A DNA stretch of 64,000 nt from Pseudomonas mediterranea CFBP 5447 (GCF_000774145.1 NZ_KN322985.1:836710-900709); one strand, 5' to 3'. Shown: positions 51,723 through 61,203, counted from the stretch's first letter. The notes: generated by a model not told the origin, from the letters alone. Numbers and translations are program-made.

Positions 51723-52637
51723 TCAGGTCGTGGAAGCGGCGCCGAGCCGGAAATTATCCCGAGCCCATGATGCAAATTTCGTCGGCGTCTTGCCCGCCAC
51801 CTTGTTCGCGAGCGCGATCCCAGCGTCGTGGGAGCCCGGCCCAAGATACGTATAGGTCTCGTAGTAGGTCAGCGTTTCACCTAACGCGTCAGCCCCTGGA
51901 AAGAAGCCTGAGTACACTTCCCGAGGAACCTGGGTGAACGAGACCTTGTGGCCCAACTGATTCAATGTATCGACGAGCTCGTTGAAGCTCAGGAAGTCGC
52001 CGACCAGCGGAAGATATGCGCCATTGCCAGCTTCCTCCGGACGTGCAAATGCACCCGCCACGATGTCGCCCAACTCGTTGATGTCACCCATGTGAAGACA
52101 ACGTACAGTCGGATCGATAGGCAGTGTCCACCCCAAGCTGCCATCCTGCTGCATTTGCGGACCGTATGGTCCCGCGAAGTTCCGATAGTAGGCCGGCGGC
52201 ATGACAAAGGTATGCCGTGGAAACCCAGCATTCTTCACAATCGAGTCAACCTTCGCCTTCCCAGTGAACTGAGGAACGTTGAATTTGCCGCCGCTGATTA
52301 CTTCTACGTTTGGAAGCGTCGACCAGATCAGGTGATTAACGCCTGCCGCTTTCGCGGCCTGAACTGCCGCTGCTGCCTGCTTGATCTCATTGGTGCCGTC
52401 CTGCCAGAAGTTGGTGACCAGAAAGACGCCATGGACACCTTCCAGGGCCGCAACAAGAGTCTCAGGCCGTTCCAGATCTGCTGCGACCGCTTCGTCAGCG
52501 ACGCCTTTGTACTTGGCCGGGTCGCGCGAAAGCGCACGTACTTTGAACTGGCCGCTTTCCTTCAGGGCACGCACAACGCCGCCCCCTTGATTTCCCGTTG
52601 CGCCAAATACGGCGATCAGATTCTTGTCGATGGGCAT
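51723..52637 (-). CDS. NmrA-family NAD(P)-binding protein
   Basis: This 304-aa Rossmann protein has the nucleotide loop IAVFGATGNQGGGVVRALKE and a substrate region with VMPPAYYRNFAGPYGPQMQ. NmrA/HSCARG relatives sense NADP(H) balance or act as reductases such as QOR2. It is divergent from the LysR gene across a 140-base gap with an inverted repeat, so it is a likely target. It lies within the accessory block. Confidence 0.88.
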   Translation of the reverse strand: MPIDKNLIAVFGATGNQGGGVVRALKESGQFKVRALSRDPAKYKGVADEAVAADLERPETLVAALEGVHGVFLVTNFWQDGTNEIKQAAAAVQAAKAAGVNHLIWSTLPNVEVISGGKFNVPQFTGKAKVDSIVKNAGFPRHTFVMPPAYYRNFAGPYGPQMQQDGSLGWTLPIDPTVRCLHMGDINELGDIVAGAFARPEEAGNGAYLPLVGDFLSFNELVDTLNQLGHKVSFTQVPREVYSGFFPGADALGETLTYYETYTYLGPGSHDAGIALANKVAGKTPTKFASWARDNFRLGAASTT

Positions 52638-52715
52638 TATTTACCTCTCCGCTCTTGATCAGGCGCTTGGACGGATGCGAAGCGCTTCTGTCGATTTGTC
52701 TTGGACGGATCTTGC

Positions 52716-52739
52716 AATTGATCTATTTTTGAATCAATT
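52716..52739. promoter_or_regulatory. Inverted repeat between the NmrA and LysR genes
   Basis: AATTGAT and ATCAATT form a perfect 7-base inverted repeat with a 10-base spacer in the divergent promoter region. It may be the LysR binding site. Confidence 0.4.
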
Positions 52740-52777
52740 ACCCAAAAAATCACATCATTTGCCAGTATTTGATCCAT

Positions 52778-53746
52778 ATGAGCGATCCCATCGAAACATC
52801 AGAACTAGTCGCCTTCACCAAGACGGTTGACGCCAAATCACTCTCGCGTGCAGCCGCCGAGCTGCGCATTCCGCGCGCCACTGTGAGCCGTCGTCTTGCG
52901 CGCCTCGAGGAACGTCTTGGCGCGCGTCTCCTGCGCCGCACCACGCGAAGTCTGGTCCTCACCGATGTTGGCGAGGTGTTCTATCGGGAGGCCTGCATCG
53001 CGCTTGAGGCTGTGCGCCTCGCCGAGCAGAGCGTGCGAAGAACCGACGACGTCGTGCGTGGTGATTTGCGCGTCTCGGTTCCGCCGATGATGCGCGGTGG
53101 TTTCCATGCGATGCTCTGCGAGTTCGCGGCGCGTTACCCTGAGCTACGCGTTCATGTCCACACCTCGAACCATCACGTTGACCTTCTTCGCGGCGATTAC
53201 GACGTCGCTCTCCGGGCCAGCAGCCAGATCGAACCCGGCCTAATCGCACGCACGCTCCTGCGCGACCCCATGATCGCCGTCGCGTCGCCCGCTTACCTCG
53301 CCGATCATGGCGCACCACGCACGCACCGTGATCTCAAGCATCACAACTGTCTCCTCGGCTTCACGCGCGGCGAGCTGCCGGAGACCCACTGGCCCATGAC
53401 TTCCGGAGGCAAGCTTTATGTAGAGGGCACCTTCTTCTCGAACGACATCGCCCTGTTGTGCGAGGCAGTCGTAAACGGGCTTGGCATAGCACTCCTCCCC
53501 CGTAACCTCGTATCGCCACACCTGGAGAGCGGTGCGCTCTTGCAGGTGCTCGACGGCGTCGTCGGCATCGAAATGCATATCGCACTGGTCTACCCCGAGC
53601 GCACGTTCTTGCTGCCTCAAGTACGTGCCTTCATCGATGCGGTCGCCGCCTGGCTGCCGCACGAGGATGCCGCGAGCCATGGCACTTCACAACGTAAGCT
53701 ATCGGGCGCGACCACGCAGCCGAAGAAGGCTGCACCTCGCCCTTAG
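52778..53746 (+). CDS. LysR family transcriptional regulator
   Basis: This 322-aa regulator has an N-terminal winged HTH (FTKTVDAKSLSRAAAELRIP, RATVSRRLARLEERLGARLL) and a substrate-binding domain (RGDLRVSVPPMMRGGFHAML to about residue 295). A basic tail of about 25 residues ends the protein. ATG 52778 is used; TTG 52769 is possible. It is divergent from the NmrA-type gene, the usual layout for a LysR regulator and its target. Confidence 0.9.
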   Translation: MSDPIETSELVAFTKTVDAKSLSRAAAELRIPRATVSRRLARLEERLGARLLRRTTRSLVLTDVGEVFYREACIALEAVRLAEQSVRRTDDVVRGDLRVSVPPMMRGGFHAMLCEFAARYPELRVHVHTSNHHVDLLRGDYDVALRASSQIEPGLIARTLLRDPMIAVASPAYLADHGAPRTHRDLKHHNCLLGFTRGELPETHWPMTSGGKLYVEGTFFSNDIALLCEAVVNGLGIALLPRNLVSPHLESGALLQVLDGVVGIEMHIALVYPERTFLLPQVRAFIDAVAAWLPHEDAASHGTSQRKLSGATTQPKKAAPRP

Positions 53747-53863
53747 AGCAAGAAAAGTTCTCGTGCTTGATTCACATACAAGACGTCCAGATCAATCATC
53801 TGCCCAAACACAGTGCTCGGCGATGCAGAGCACTGTTAGAAATTGTCCACCCTAAAACGCCGA

Positions 53864-53898
53864 AAGCCCGCATTAACGCGGGCTTCCAGGGTGTTTCT
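53864..53898 (-). terminator. Terminator after guaA
   Basis: AAGCCCGC pairs with GCGGGCTT over a six-base loop, 47 bases after the guaA stop. It can serve both the LysR and guaA transcripts, and it resembles the hairpin at 51281. Confidence 0.8.
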
Positions 53899-53931
53899 TA
53901 GCAATTGATGCGATCTACGTCGGACGCGGGA

Positions 53932-55509
53932 TCATTCCCACTCAATCGTCGCCGGCGGCTTGCTCGACACGTCGTAAGTAACGCGAGAGATGCCGTCGAT
54001 TTCGTTGATGATGCGGCCGGAAACGGTTTCCAGCAGCTCGTACGGCAGGTGTGCCCAGCGAGCGGTCATGAAGTCGATGGTTTCCACCGCACGCAGGGCC
54101 ACGACCCAGGCGTAACGACGGCCATCGCCCACCACGCCAACCGATTTCACCGGCTGGAACACCACGAACGCCTGGCTGACCTTGTGGTACCAGTCGGCCT
54201 TGCGCAGTTCTTCGATGAAGATGTGGTCGGCGCGACGCAGCAGGTCGGCGTATTCCTTCTTCACCTCACCGAGGATCCGCACGCCCAGGCCCGGGCCCGG
54301 GAATGGGTGGCGATAGACCATGTCGTACGGCAGGCCCAGTTCCAGGCCAAGGCGACGGACTTCGTCCTTGAACAGCTCGCGCAGCGGCTCGACCAGCTTG
54401 AGGTTCATTTCCTCCGGCAGGCCACCGACGTTGTGGTGGGACTTGATCACGTGGGCCTTGCCGCTCTTCGCGCCGGCCGACTCGATCACGTCGGGGTAGA
54501 TGGTGCCCTGGGCCAGGTACTTGATGTTGTCGAGCTTGCAGGATTCGGCATCGAACACGTCGATGAAGGTGCGGCCGATGATCTTGCGCTTCTTCTCCGG
54601 GTCGGACTCGCCGGCCAGGTTGGCCAGGAACTGCTCTTCGGCGTTGGCGCGGATCACCTTGACGCCCATGTTCTCGGCGAACATGGCCATCACTTGCTCG
54701 CCTTCGTGCAGGCGCAGCAGGCCGTTGTCGACGAAGACGCAGGTCAGCTGATCACCGATGGCCTTGTGCAGCAGCGCGGCGACCACCGAGGAATCCACGC
54801 CGCCGGACAAGCCCAGCAGTACATTGTCGGTACCGACCTGGGCGCGCACCTGGGCGATGGCGTCTTCAGCGATTTTCGACGGAGTCCACAAGGCTTCGCA
54901 CTCGCAGATGTCGAGGATGAAGCGCGACAGGATGCGGCCGCCCTGCTTGGTGTGGGTCACTTCCGGGTGGAATTGCACGCCGTAGTAGCGACGCTCGTCG
55001 CTGAACATGCCGGCAATCGGGCAGCTCGGCGTGCTGGCGAGGATGTGGAAGTCTTCCGGCATCCTGGTGACCTTGTCACCGTGGCTCATCCACACGTCCA
55101 GGCCGAACAGGCCATCGGCGTCGACATGGTCTTCGATACCGTCCAGCAGGCGACTCTTGCCGACCACGTCAACGCGGGCATAGCCGAATTCACGCAGGTC
55201 GGAGCCTTCCACCTTGCCGCCGAGCTGCTCGGCCATGGTCTGCATGCCGTAGCAGATGCCGAAGACCGGTACGCCCAGGTCGAACACCGCTTGCGGGCAG
55301 CGCGGGCTGTTGGCTTCGTGCACGGACTCGGGACCGCCGGCGAGGATGACGCCTTTGGGAGCGAACTCGCGAATCGCTTCGTCATCCATGTCGAACGGGT
55401 GCAATTCGCAGTACACGCCGATTTCACGCACGCGGCGGGCAATCAGTTGGGTGTACTGGGAACCGAAGTCGAGGATCAGGATGCGGTGAGCGTGAATGTC
55501 GAGGGCCAT
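53932..55509 (-). CDS. guaA: GMP synthase (glutamine-hydrolysing)
   Basis: GuaA aminates XMP to GMP. The 525-aa enzyme has a class I glutamine amidotransferase domain (nucleophile cysteine in VFGICYGMQTMAEQLGG), the ATP pyrophosphatase P-loop LSGGVDSSVVAALLHKA, and the C-terminal dimerisation domain ending PPATIEWE. It lies 126 bases downstream of guaB on the same strand, with a repeat in the gap. The operon guaB-guaA is standard. Confidence 0.98.
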   Translation of the reverse strand: MALDIHAHRILILDFGSQYTQLIARRVREIGVYCELHPFDMDDEAIREFAPKGVILAGGPESVHEANSPRCPQAVFDLGVPVFGICYGMQTMAEQLGGKVEGSDLREFGYARVDVVGKSRLLDGIEDHVDADGLFGLDVWMSHGDKVTRMPEDFHILASTPSCPIAGMFSDERRYYGVQFHPEVTHTKQGGRILSRFILDICECEALWTPSKIAEDAIAQVRAQVGTDNVLLGLSGGVDSSVVAALLHKAIGDQLTCVFVDNGLLRLHEGEQVMAMFAENMGVKVIRANAEEQFLANLAGESDPEKKRKIIGRTFIDVFDAESCKLDNIKYLAQGTIYPDVIESAGAKSGKAHVIKSHHNVGGLPEEMNLKLVEPLRELFKDEVRRLGLELGLPYDMVYRHPFPGPGLGVRILGEVKKEYADLLRRADHIFIEELRKADWYHKVSQAFVVFQPVKSVGVVGDGRRYAWVVALRAVETIDFMTARWAHLPYELLETVSGRIINEIDGISRVTYDVSSKPPATIEWE

Positions 55510-55524
55510 GACTCATTCTCTGAT

Positions 55525-55633
55525 GCAGCTGCAAGCTTCAAGCCGCAAGCTGCCAGTTGATCGGGGAGAACGCGGTAGTTGCTGCAACGCAACTACCGCT
55601 TGTAGCTTGAAGCTTGTAACTCGCGGCTCGAGG
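55525..55633. repeat. Second-family inverted repeat inside the guaB-guaA operon
   Basis: GCAAGCTTCAAGCCGCAAGC on the left faces GCTTGTAGCTTGAAGCTTG on the right. Inside is a perfect 10-base stem GCGGTAGTTG/CAACTACCGC at 55572-55599. The outer arms are of the same family as 14721-14800. Confidence 0.78.
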
Positions 55634-55635
55634 CG

Positions 55636-57105
55636 TTAGCCGACCCGGTAGTTCGGCGCTTCCTTGGTGATCTGTACATCGTGGACATGGGACTCGGCCA
55701 TGCCGGCGCCGGTGATACGCACGAACTCCGGCTTGGTGCGCATCTCTTCGATGTTGGCGCTGCCGGTGTAGCCCATCGAGGAACGCAGGCCACCCATCAG
55801 CTGATGGATGATCGCGGTCAGGGTGCCTTTGTACGGCACACGGCCTTCGATGCCTTCCGGTACCAGCTTCTCGGCACCCGCGGAGGAGTCCTGGAAGTAG
55901 CGGTCGGAAGAACCCTGGGCCTGGGACATGGCACCCAGCGAGCCCATGCCGCGGTAAGCCTTGTAGCTACGGCCCTGGAACAGCTCGATCTCGCCCGGCG
56001 CTTCTTCGGTACCGGCGAACATCGAACCCATCATCACGCTGTAGGCACCGGCAACGATGGCCTTGGACAGGTCACCGGAGAAACGGATGCCGCCGTCGGC
56101 GATCAACGGTACGCCGGTGCCTTCAAGGGCTGCGGCAACGTTGGCGATGGCGCTGATCTGCGGCACGCCCACGCCGGCGACGATGCGGGTGGTGCAGATC
56201 GAGCCAGGGCCGATACCGACCTTGACCGCATCGGCACCGGCTTCGACCAGGGCCTTGGCGGCAGCGCCGGTGGCGATGTTGCCGCCGATGACCTGCACGT
56301 CAGGGAAGTTCTGCTTGGCCCAGCGGACGCGATCGATCACGCCTTTGGAATGACCGTGGGCGGTGTCGACCACCACCACGTCGACGCCGGCATTGACCAG
56401 CGCGGCAACACGATCACCGGTGTCCTTGCCGGTACCGACCGCGGCACCGACGCGCAGACGACCCTGGTCGTCCTTGCTAGCCAGCGGATAGGCCTTGGCT
56501 TTTTCGATGTCGTTGACGGTCATCATGCCCTTGAGGGCGAATTTGTCGTCGACGATCAGCACGCGCTCGATGCGGTGCTTGTGCAGCAATTCGCGGACTT
56601 CGTCCTTGCTGGTGCCTTCCTTGACCGTGACCAGGCGCTCTTTGGGCGTCATCACTTGGCGGACGGTGGCATCCAGGCGGTTCTCGAACCGTACGTCGCG
56701 GGAGGTGACGATGCCGACCAGGTCGCCATCATGCAGCACCGGAACGCCGGAGATGTTGTGCATGCGGGTCAGTTCGAACAGATCGCGTACCGTGGCATCG
56801 GCCTCGATGGTGATCGGATCCTTGACCACGCCAGCCTCGAACCGCTTGACCTTGCGCACTTCGGCGGCCTGCTGTTCGATGGTCATGTTCTTGTGGATGA
56901 TACCGATACCGCCTTCCTGGGCCATGGCAATGGCCAGACGGGCTTCGGTCACGGTGTCCATGGCAGCGGAAACCAGCGGGATATTCAGTTCGATGCCACG
57001 GGTAAGACGGGTTTTGAGACTGACTTCGTTAGGCAGCACCTCGGAATAACCGGGCACAAGGAGAATGTCGTCGAAGGTCAGGGCTTCTTGGCTGATACGC
57101 AGCAT
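55636..57105 (-). CDS. guaB: Inosine-5'-monophosphate dehydrogenase
   Basis: GuaB oxidises IMP to XMP with NAD+, the first committed step to GMP. The 489-aa TIM barrel has two inserted CBS domains (about residues 95-205), the catalytic cysteine in GIGPGSICTTR, the substrate loop DGGIRFSGDLSKA, and the flap region with SDRYFQ. ATG 57105 starts MLRISQEALTFDDILLVPGY. It is the first gene of guaBA; no riboswitch-like leader was recognised. Confidence 0.98.
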   Translation of the reverse strand: MLRISQEALTFDDILLVPGYSEVLPNEVSLKTRLTRGIELNIPLVSAAMDTVTEARLAIAMAQEGGIGIIHKNMTIEQQAAEVRKVKRFEAGVVKDPITIEADATVRDLFELTRMHNISGVPVLHDGDLVGIVTSRDVRFENRLDATVRQVMTPKERLVTVKEGTSKDEVRELLHKHRIERVLIVDDKFALKGMMTVNDIEKAKAYPLASKDDQGRLRVGAAVGTGKDTGDRVAALVNAGVDVVVVDTAHGHSKGVIDRVRWAKQNFPDVQVIGGNIATGAAAKALVEAGADAVKVGIGPGSICTTRIVAGVGVPQISAIANVAAALEGTGVPLIADGGIRFSGDLSKAIVAGAYSVMMGSMFAGTEEAPGEIELFQGRSYKAYRGMGSLGAMSQAQGSSDRYFQDSSAGAEKLVPEGIEGRVPYKGTLTAIIHQLMGGLRSSMGYTGSANIEEMRTKPEFVRITGAGMAESHVHDVQITKEAPNYRVG

Positions 57106-57242
57106 CGCGGGGGCTCCCGAGCGGGAAAATGGAAGCGCGCCATTATACTCATGCACACCGTCTGGCTCAATGTAAAACTCTGTCTATTATTGGCGGGATG
57201 ATTGATGGGTGAAACAGTGCCCTTATTGGCCATGCGCCGAAC

Positions 57243-57353
57243 CTGTGGCGAGGGAGCTTGCTCCCGCTCGGTCGGTCCGACGCCTCGGGCGCAGCGACCG
57301 CCAAAAGCCAGGGCCGCTTCGCAGCCCAGCGGGAGCAAGCTCCCTCGCCACAG
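57243..57353. repeat. REP-like pair, GGCGAGGGAGCTTGCTCC variant
   Basis: CTGTGGCGAGGGAGCTTGCT faces its complement ending at 57353, with about 70 bases between. The same core forms the tight hairpin at 25644-25675. It lies between guaB and the zinc-ribbon gene. Confidence 0.85.
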
Positions 57354-57374
57354 AGCCATCCTCCAGGCTGCTAT

Positions 57375-57923
57375 CTACAACTCCACCTTCACCCAACTCA
57401 CCGGCTGGTCCAGCCAATCGGCGAATTCGTCGAGAAACGTCTGCTTAAACCCCGCCTCCAGCCAGTTGTTGAAGATGAACCCCAGGTTGGAGAAGCCGCA
57501 GGGCTGCAGGAACAGGAAGCCGTTGATGTCATCTTCGTGCCCGCATTCGGGGCAGGTGAAGTTGTCGGTGCGATCGGGCATCCAGTCTTCCAGGCTTTCG
57601 AACAGCGCCTCGCCGATTTCCCGGCGGCACTCGGCGCAGCCCGCTTCCTCGAGAAAGCCCTTGGCCGGGGTGTAGATGCAGCGTTTGGTGATGATCTCCA
57701 GGCCATTGATCGGCTCGCCGAACGGCAGCGCGTCGGGGTGCAGGACAACGGCTCGTGCACCAGGGGCGATGGCGTGGGCCATGCGATTGCCCGTGCGCCC
57801 GCAGGTGGTCAACTGTTCTTCGACGATGTTCTTGCGCACCAGCCAACGCACGATCGCCCGAGCCCTGGGCTCATGGACCGGCAAGGTGGAGATTTTCGGG
57901 ACAATGATGCTTTGGGAGTTCAT
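57375..57923 (-). CDS. Conserved protein with two CxxC pairs (unknown function)
   Basis: This 182-aa protein has two zinc-ribbon-like cysteine pairs, GCAECRREIG and FTCPECGHED, in the second half. The end is acidic and aromatic. Pseudomonas relatives have been called a sugar ABC transporter ATPase, but no P-loop or ABC signature is present, so that name is not supported. A nucleic-acid or protein-binding role is possible. It stands alone between a repeat and the TauE-type gene. Confidence 0.75.
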   Translation of the reverse strand: MNSQSIIVPKISTLPVHEPRARAIVRWLVRKNIVEEQLTTCGRTGNRMAHAIAPGARAVVLHPDALPFGEPINGLEIITKRCIYTPAKGFLEEAGCAECRREIGEALFESLEDWMPDRTDNFTCPECGHEDDINGFLFLQPCGFSNLGFIFNNWLEAGFKQTFLDEFADWLDQPVSWVKVEL

Positions 57924-57990
57924 GGCAAGGCCTGGGTTGCGTGTGCGGGTGCAATTGAAGGCCGGCAGCTTAATCCCTGGCCAAACCAGG

Positions 57991-58758
57991 TCAAGCGCTC
58001 AGGTAGCGCCCGATCAGCGCGAGGCCGCTGGCGAGCACCAGCCAGGTCACCAGGCGCACGAAGGTCTCGCGCGACATCTTCATCGTCAGGCGCCGGCCTA
58101 TCCACAGCCCCAGCGCCATGGCCGGCAATAAACACAGCGCCAGTACCAACAAGGGTAGTTCGGCATACACGCCTGCGACAGCGAACAGACTCAAGCGCAC
58201 CACGGTGCTGCAACTGATCAGCGCGCTTTGGGTGGCCCGGGCCGGTTCCTTGGGCAAGCGGCTGTTCAAATAGATTGCATATAAAAAGCCGCCGCTGCCG
58301 AACAAGGCCCCGAACATCCCGCCCACCGTGCCCATCGGGATCGCCCACAGTGCCGACAACTGCGTGGGTCGGGTCTTTATCCACAGGCTGTAGATTGCGT
58401 AGGCGCTGATGAACAGGCCCATCAACAGCAACAGCAGGTCAGACTTGAGGTTGAGCAGGAAAATCACGCCCAGGGTGCAACCGACTGCCATGCACGGCAA
58501 CAACCGCAGCAATTCCGGCCGGGCAACATCCTTGCGCGACGGCAGCAGGTTGCCGAACGCCGCGACAAAATCCAGCAGCACCAGCAGCGGCACGATTTTC
58601 GACAGCGGCAGGAACAGCAGCAGAATCGGCGCGGCTACCAGAGCGGTGCCGAACCCGGCAATGCCGAACACAATGTAGGCCAGAGCGATGGCGAGGCCGA
58701 TTACCAGCCAATCCGTGGGTGCGAATGCCCATTGACCTAGCCACGACAGAGGATCCAT
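57991..58758 (-). CDS. Sulfite exporter TauE/SafE family permease
   Basis: This 255-aa protein has about eight membrane helices and the TauE/SafE (DUF81) pattern, with GIAGFGTALVAAPILLLFLP near the start and GGMFGALFGSGGFLYAIYLN midway. The family moves sulfite, sulfonates or similar anions, but the substrate is unclear here. AAGGAAG precedes ATG 58758. A REP pair lies upstream, next to xseA. Confidence 0.85.
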   Translation of the reverse strand: MDPLSWLGQWAFAPTDWLVIGLAIALAYIVFGIAGFGTALVAAPILLLFLPLSKIVPLLVLLDFVAAFGNLLPSRKDVARPELLRLLPCMAVGCTLGVIFLLNLKSDLLLLLMGLFISAYAIYSLWIKTRPTQLSALWAIPMGTVGGMFGALFGSGGFLYAIYLNSRLPKEPARATQSALISCSTVVRLSLFAVAGVYAELPLLVLALCLLPAMALGLWIGRRLTMKMSRETFVRLVTWLVLASGLALIGRYLSA

Positions 58759-58842
58759 TGCGCACTTCCTTGATTGGCGAAGGGCCGACTTTAGCCAGAG
58801 GTGGAGGGCATATCCAGCATTTGTGCTGGCTGTACCGCCGCT

Positions 58843-58907
58843 ATCGCGAGCAGGCTCGCTCCCACAAGGACGACGTAGGACCCTGTGGGAGCGAGCCTGC
58901 TCGCGAT
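58843..58907. repeat. REP pair (inverted)
   Basis: ATCGCGAGCAGGCTCGCTCC faces its complement ending at 58907, with a short spacer. It lies between divergent genes. Confidence 0.9.
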
Positions 58908-58975
58908 GAAGGCAACCCGGTCTAATTGTTTCCACACATGGAGATTAAGCGGCAAATGCCCTTATCATGCCGCCC

Positions 58976-60355
58976 ATGATTAAAGATCCCTTTGCCCGAC
59001 TGGGCCTGGACCGTGAGGTCCTGACTGTCAGCCAACTCAATGGCCGTGCGCGGGTGTTGCTCGAAGACGTATTCAGCAACATCTGGGTCGAGGGCGAAAT
59101 CTCCAACCTCGCCCGCCCTGCCTCCGGCCATGTGTATTTCACCCTCAAGGACAGCGGTGCCCAGGTACGCTGCGCGCTGTTCCGGCAGAACGCCGCGCGG
59201 GTGCGCCAGGCCTTGAAGGACGGGTTGGCGGTCAAGGTACGCGGCAAGGTCTCGCTGTTCGAGGGCCGTGGCGACTACCAGTTGATTCTCGACACCGTAG
59301 AGCCGGCCGGCGACGGTGCCCTGCGCCTGGCCTTCGATGCCTTGAAGGAAAAGCTCAGTGCCGAAGGTCTGTTCAGCGCCGAGCGCAAGGTGCCCCTGCC
59401 CGCTCATCCGCAACGCATCGGCATCATCAGTTCGCCCACCGGCGCGGTGATCCGCGACATCATCAGCGTGTTCCGTCGCCGTGCGCCGCAGATTGCCCTG
59501 ACGCTGATCCCCACCGCCGTGCAGGGCCGCGAAGCCACCGCACAGATCGTCCGCGCCTTGAAGCTGGCGGACGCCCGGGGTTTCGACGCGCTGATCCTCG
59601 CCCGTGGCGGCGGTTCGCTGGAAGACTTGTGGTGCTTCAACGAAGAAGCCGTGGCCCGGGCCGTGGACGCCTGCGTGACACCGATCGTCAGCGCCGTTGG
59701 CCATGAAACCGACGTGTCCATCAGCGATTTCGTCGCCGACGTACGCGCTCCAACGCCGTCCGCCGCCGCCGAACTGCTGGCGCCGGACGCTGGCGATCTG
59801 GTGCGCCGGGTCGAAAGCCTGCATCGGCGGCTGGTGATGCGCATGCGCGACCGCTTGATGCGCGATCAACTGCGCCTCGAAGGCCTGACCCGACGCCTGC
59901 GCCACCCCGGTGAACGCCTGCGCCAACAAGCCCAACGCCTCGACGACCTGGACATGCGCCTGCGCCGGGCCTTCGAACGCAGCCTCAATACCCGCCGCGA
60001 ACGCCTGATCCGCCTGGAAACCCGCCTGGCCGGACAGCATCCGGGCCGGCACCTGGCGCTGCTGCGCCAGCGCCTGGACAGCCTGGCCGAACGCCTGCCC
60101 CGGGCCATGCGCGAAGGCTTGAAGGCGCGACGCGTGCAATTGCACAACCAGATGCAGACGCTGCACATCGTCAGCCCCCTGGCGACCCTCGGCCGGGGCT
60201 ACAGCATTTTGTTGGACGAACGCGGCCATGCGATCCGCAGTGCCGGACAGACCCAGACCGGCCAGCGCCTGACGGCCCGGCTCGGCGAAGGCGAATTGCT
60301 GGTGCGGGTCGAAGACAATCACCTGACGCCGGTCACCCTTTCTCTACTGGATTGA
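58976..60355 (+). CDS. xseA: Exodeoxyribonuclease VII large subunit
   Basis: XseA with XseB degrades single-stranded DNA. The 459-aa protein has an N-terminal OB domain (VLTVSQLNGRARVLLEDVF, IWVEGEISNLARPASGHVYF), the catalytic domain with GGGSLEDLWCFNEEAVARA and SAVGHETDVSISDFVADVRA, and a long coiled-coil C-terminal part. ATG 58976 gives the family start MIKDPFARLGLDREVL; ATG 58967 is three codons earlier. The M23 gene follows three bases after the stop. Confidence 0.96.
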   Translation: MIKDPFARLGLDREVLTVSQLNGRARVLLEDVFSNIWVEGEISNLARPASGHVYFTLKDSGAQVRCALFRQNAARVRQALKDGLAVKVRGKVSLFEGRGDYQLILDTVEPAGDGALRLAFDALKEKLSAEGLFSAERKVPLPAHPQRIGIISSPTGAVIRDIISVFRRRAPQIALTLIPTAVQGREATAQIVRALKLADARGFDALILARGGGSLEDLWCFNEEAVARAVDACVTPIVSAVGHETDVSISDFVADVRAPTPSAAAELLAPDAGDLVRRVESLHRRLVMRMRDRLMRDQLRLEGLTRRLRHPGERLRQQAQRLDDLDMRLRRAFERSLNTRRERLIRLETRLAGQHPGRHLALLRQRLDSLAERLPRAMREGLKARRVQLHNQMQTLHIVSPLATLGRGYSILLDERGHAIRSAGQTQTGQRLTARLGEGELLVRVEDNHLTPVTLSLLD

Positions 60356-60358
60356 TCC

Positions 60359-61180
60359 ATGCCGCGATTTCTAGCGCCCCTGCTGTTGCTGTGCCTGACC
60401 TTCAACGCCCATGCCGACAGTTACATCACCCGCTTGCTGAACAAACCGGTGCCGGGGGGCGTGGCCGTGGTCGACCTGGGCTCCGCGGCCCAGGCGCCGA
60501 AAGCCAGCTATCAGGGCAAGCCGGTGCTGGTGGTCAAGGAACAGAACAACTGGCTGGCGATTGTCGGCATCCCGCTGACCGTCCAGCCGGGCACCCAGCA
60601 GGTCAGCAGCGGCGGCAGCACCCAACCGTTCGTGGTCGGCTATAAAAAGTACCCCGAGCAGCACATCACTCTGAAGAACAAGCGTCAGGTCAATCCGAAC
60701 CCGGCGGACCTCAAGCGTATCGACGCAGAACTGGCCGTGCAGTTGAAGGCCTACCGCAGCTTCAGCCCGAACATCCCCAGCAACCTGCTATTGGACAAGC
60801 CGGTCAACGGCCCGCTGTCGAGCCGGTTTGGCGTGCGTCGCTTCTTCAACGGCGAAGAGCGCAACCCCCACGCCGGCCTGGACTTCGCCGTGCCCGCCGG
60901 CACGCCGATCAAGACGCCGGCGGCCGGCAAGGTGATCCTCACCGGTAACTACTTCTTCAACGGCAATACCGTGTTCGTCGACCATGGCCAGGGCTTCATC
61001 AGCATGTTCTGCCATATGTCGAAAATCGATGTGAAGGTCGGCCAGCAACTGGCCCGGGGCGCGGTGGTGGGCAAGGTCGGCGCCACCGGTCGAGCGACCG
61101 GGCCGCACATGCACTGGAACATCAGCCTGAATGATGCGCGGGTGGATCCGGCGATTTTCATCGGGGCGTTCGAGCCCTGA
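60359..61180 (+). CDS. M23-family metallopeptidase, periplasmic
   Basis: This 273-aa protein has a Sec signal (MPRFLAPLLLLCLTFNAHA), a beta-rich N-terminal region, and an M23 (LytM) domain with zinc ligands in NPHAGLDFAV and GPHMHW. Such enzymes cut peptidoglycan cross-links, or act as LytM scaffolds when residues are lost; here the motif residues are intact. It starts three bases after xseA, so the two are coupled, as in PAO1-type genomes. The cell-wall target is inferred. Confidence 0.9.
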   Translation: MPRFLAPLLLLCLTFNAHADSYITRLLNKPVPGGVAVVDLGSAAQAPKASYQGKPVLVVKEQNNWLAIVGIPLTVQPGTQQVSSGGSTQPFVVGYKKYPEQHITLKNKRQVNPNPADLKRIDAELAVQLKAYRSFSPNIPSNLLLDKPVNGPLSSRFGVRRFFNGEERNPHAGLDFAVPAGTPIKTPAAGKVILTGNYFFNGNTVFVDHGQGFISMFCHMSKIDVKVGQQLARGAVVGKVGATGRATGPHMHWNISLNDARVDPAIFIGAFEP

Positions 61181-61203
61181 GTTTTGTGTGAGGCGACAGG
61201 CCC

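Noticed and set aside
55681..57201. Open frame of 506 codons on the plus strand opposite guaB
   Set aside because: It is a shadow of guaB in high-GC DNA, with alanine-, glycine- and histidine-rich sequence and no family pattern.
57375..57923. Annotation as a sugar ABC transporter ATPase
   Set aside because: No Walker A, ABC signature or Walker B is present; only CxxC pairs are seen.
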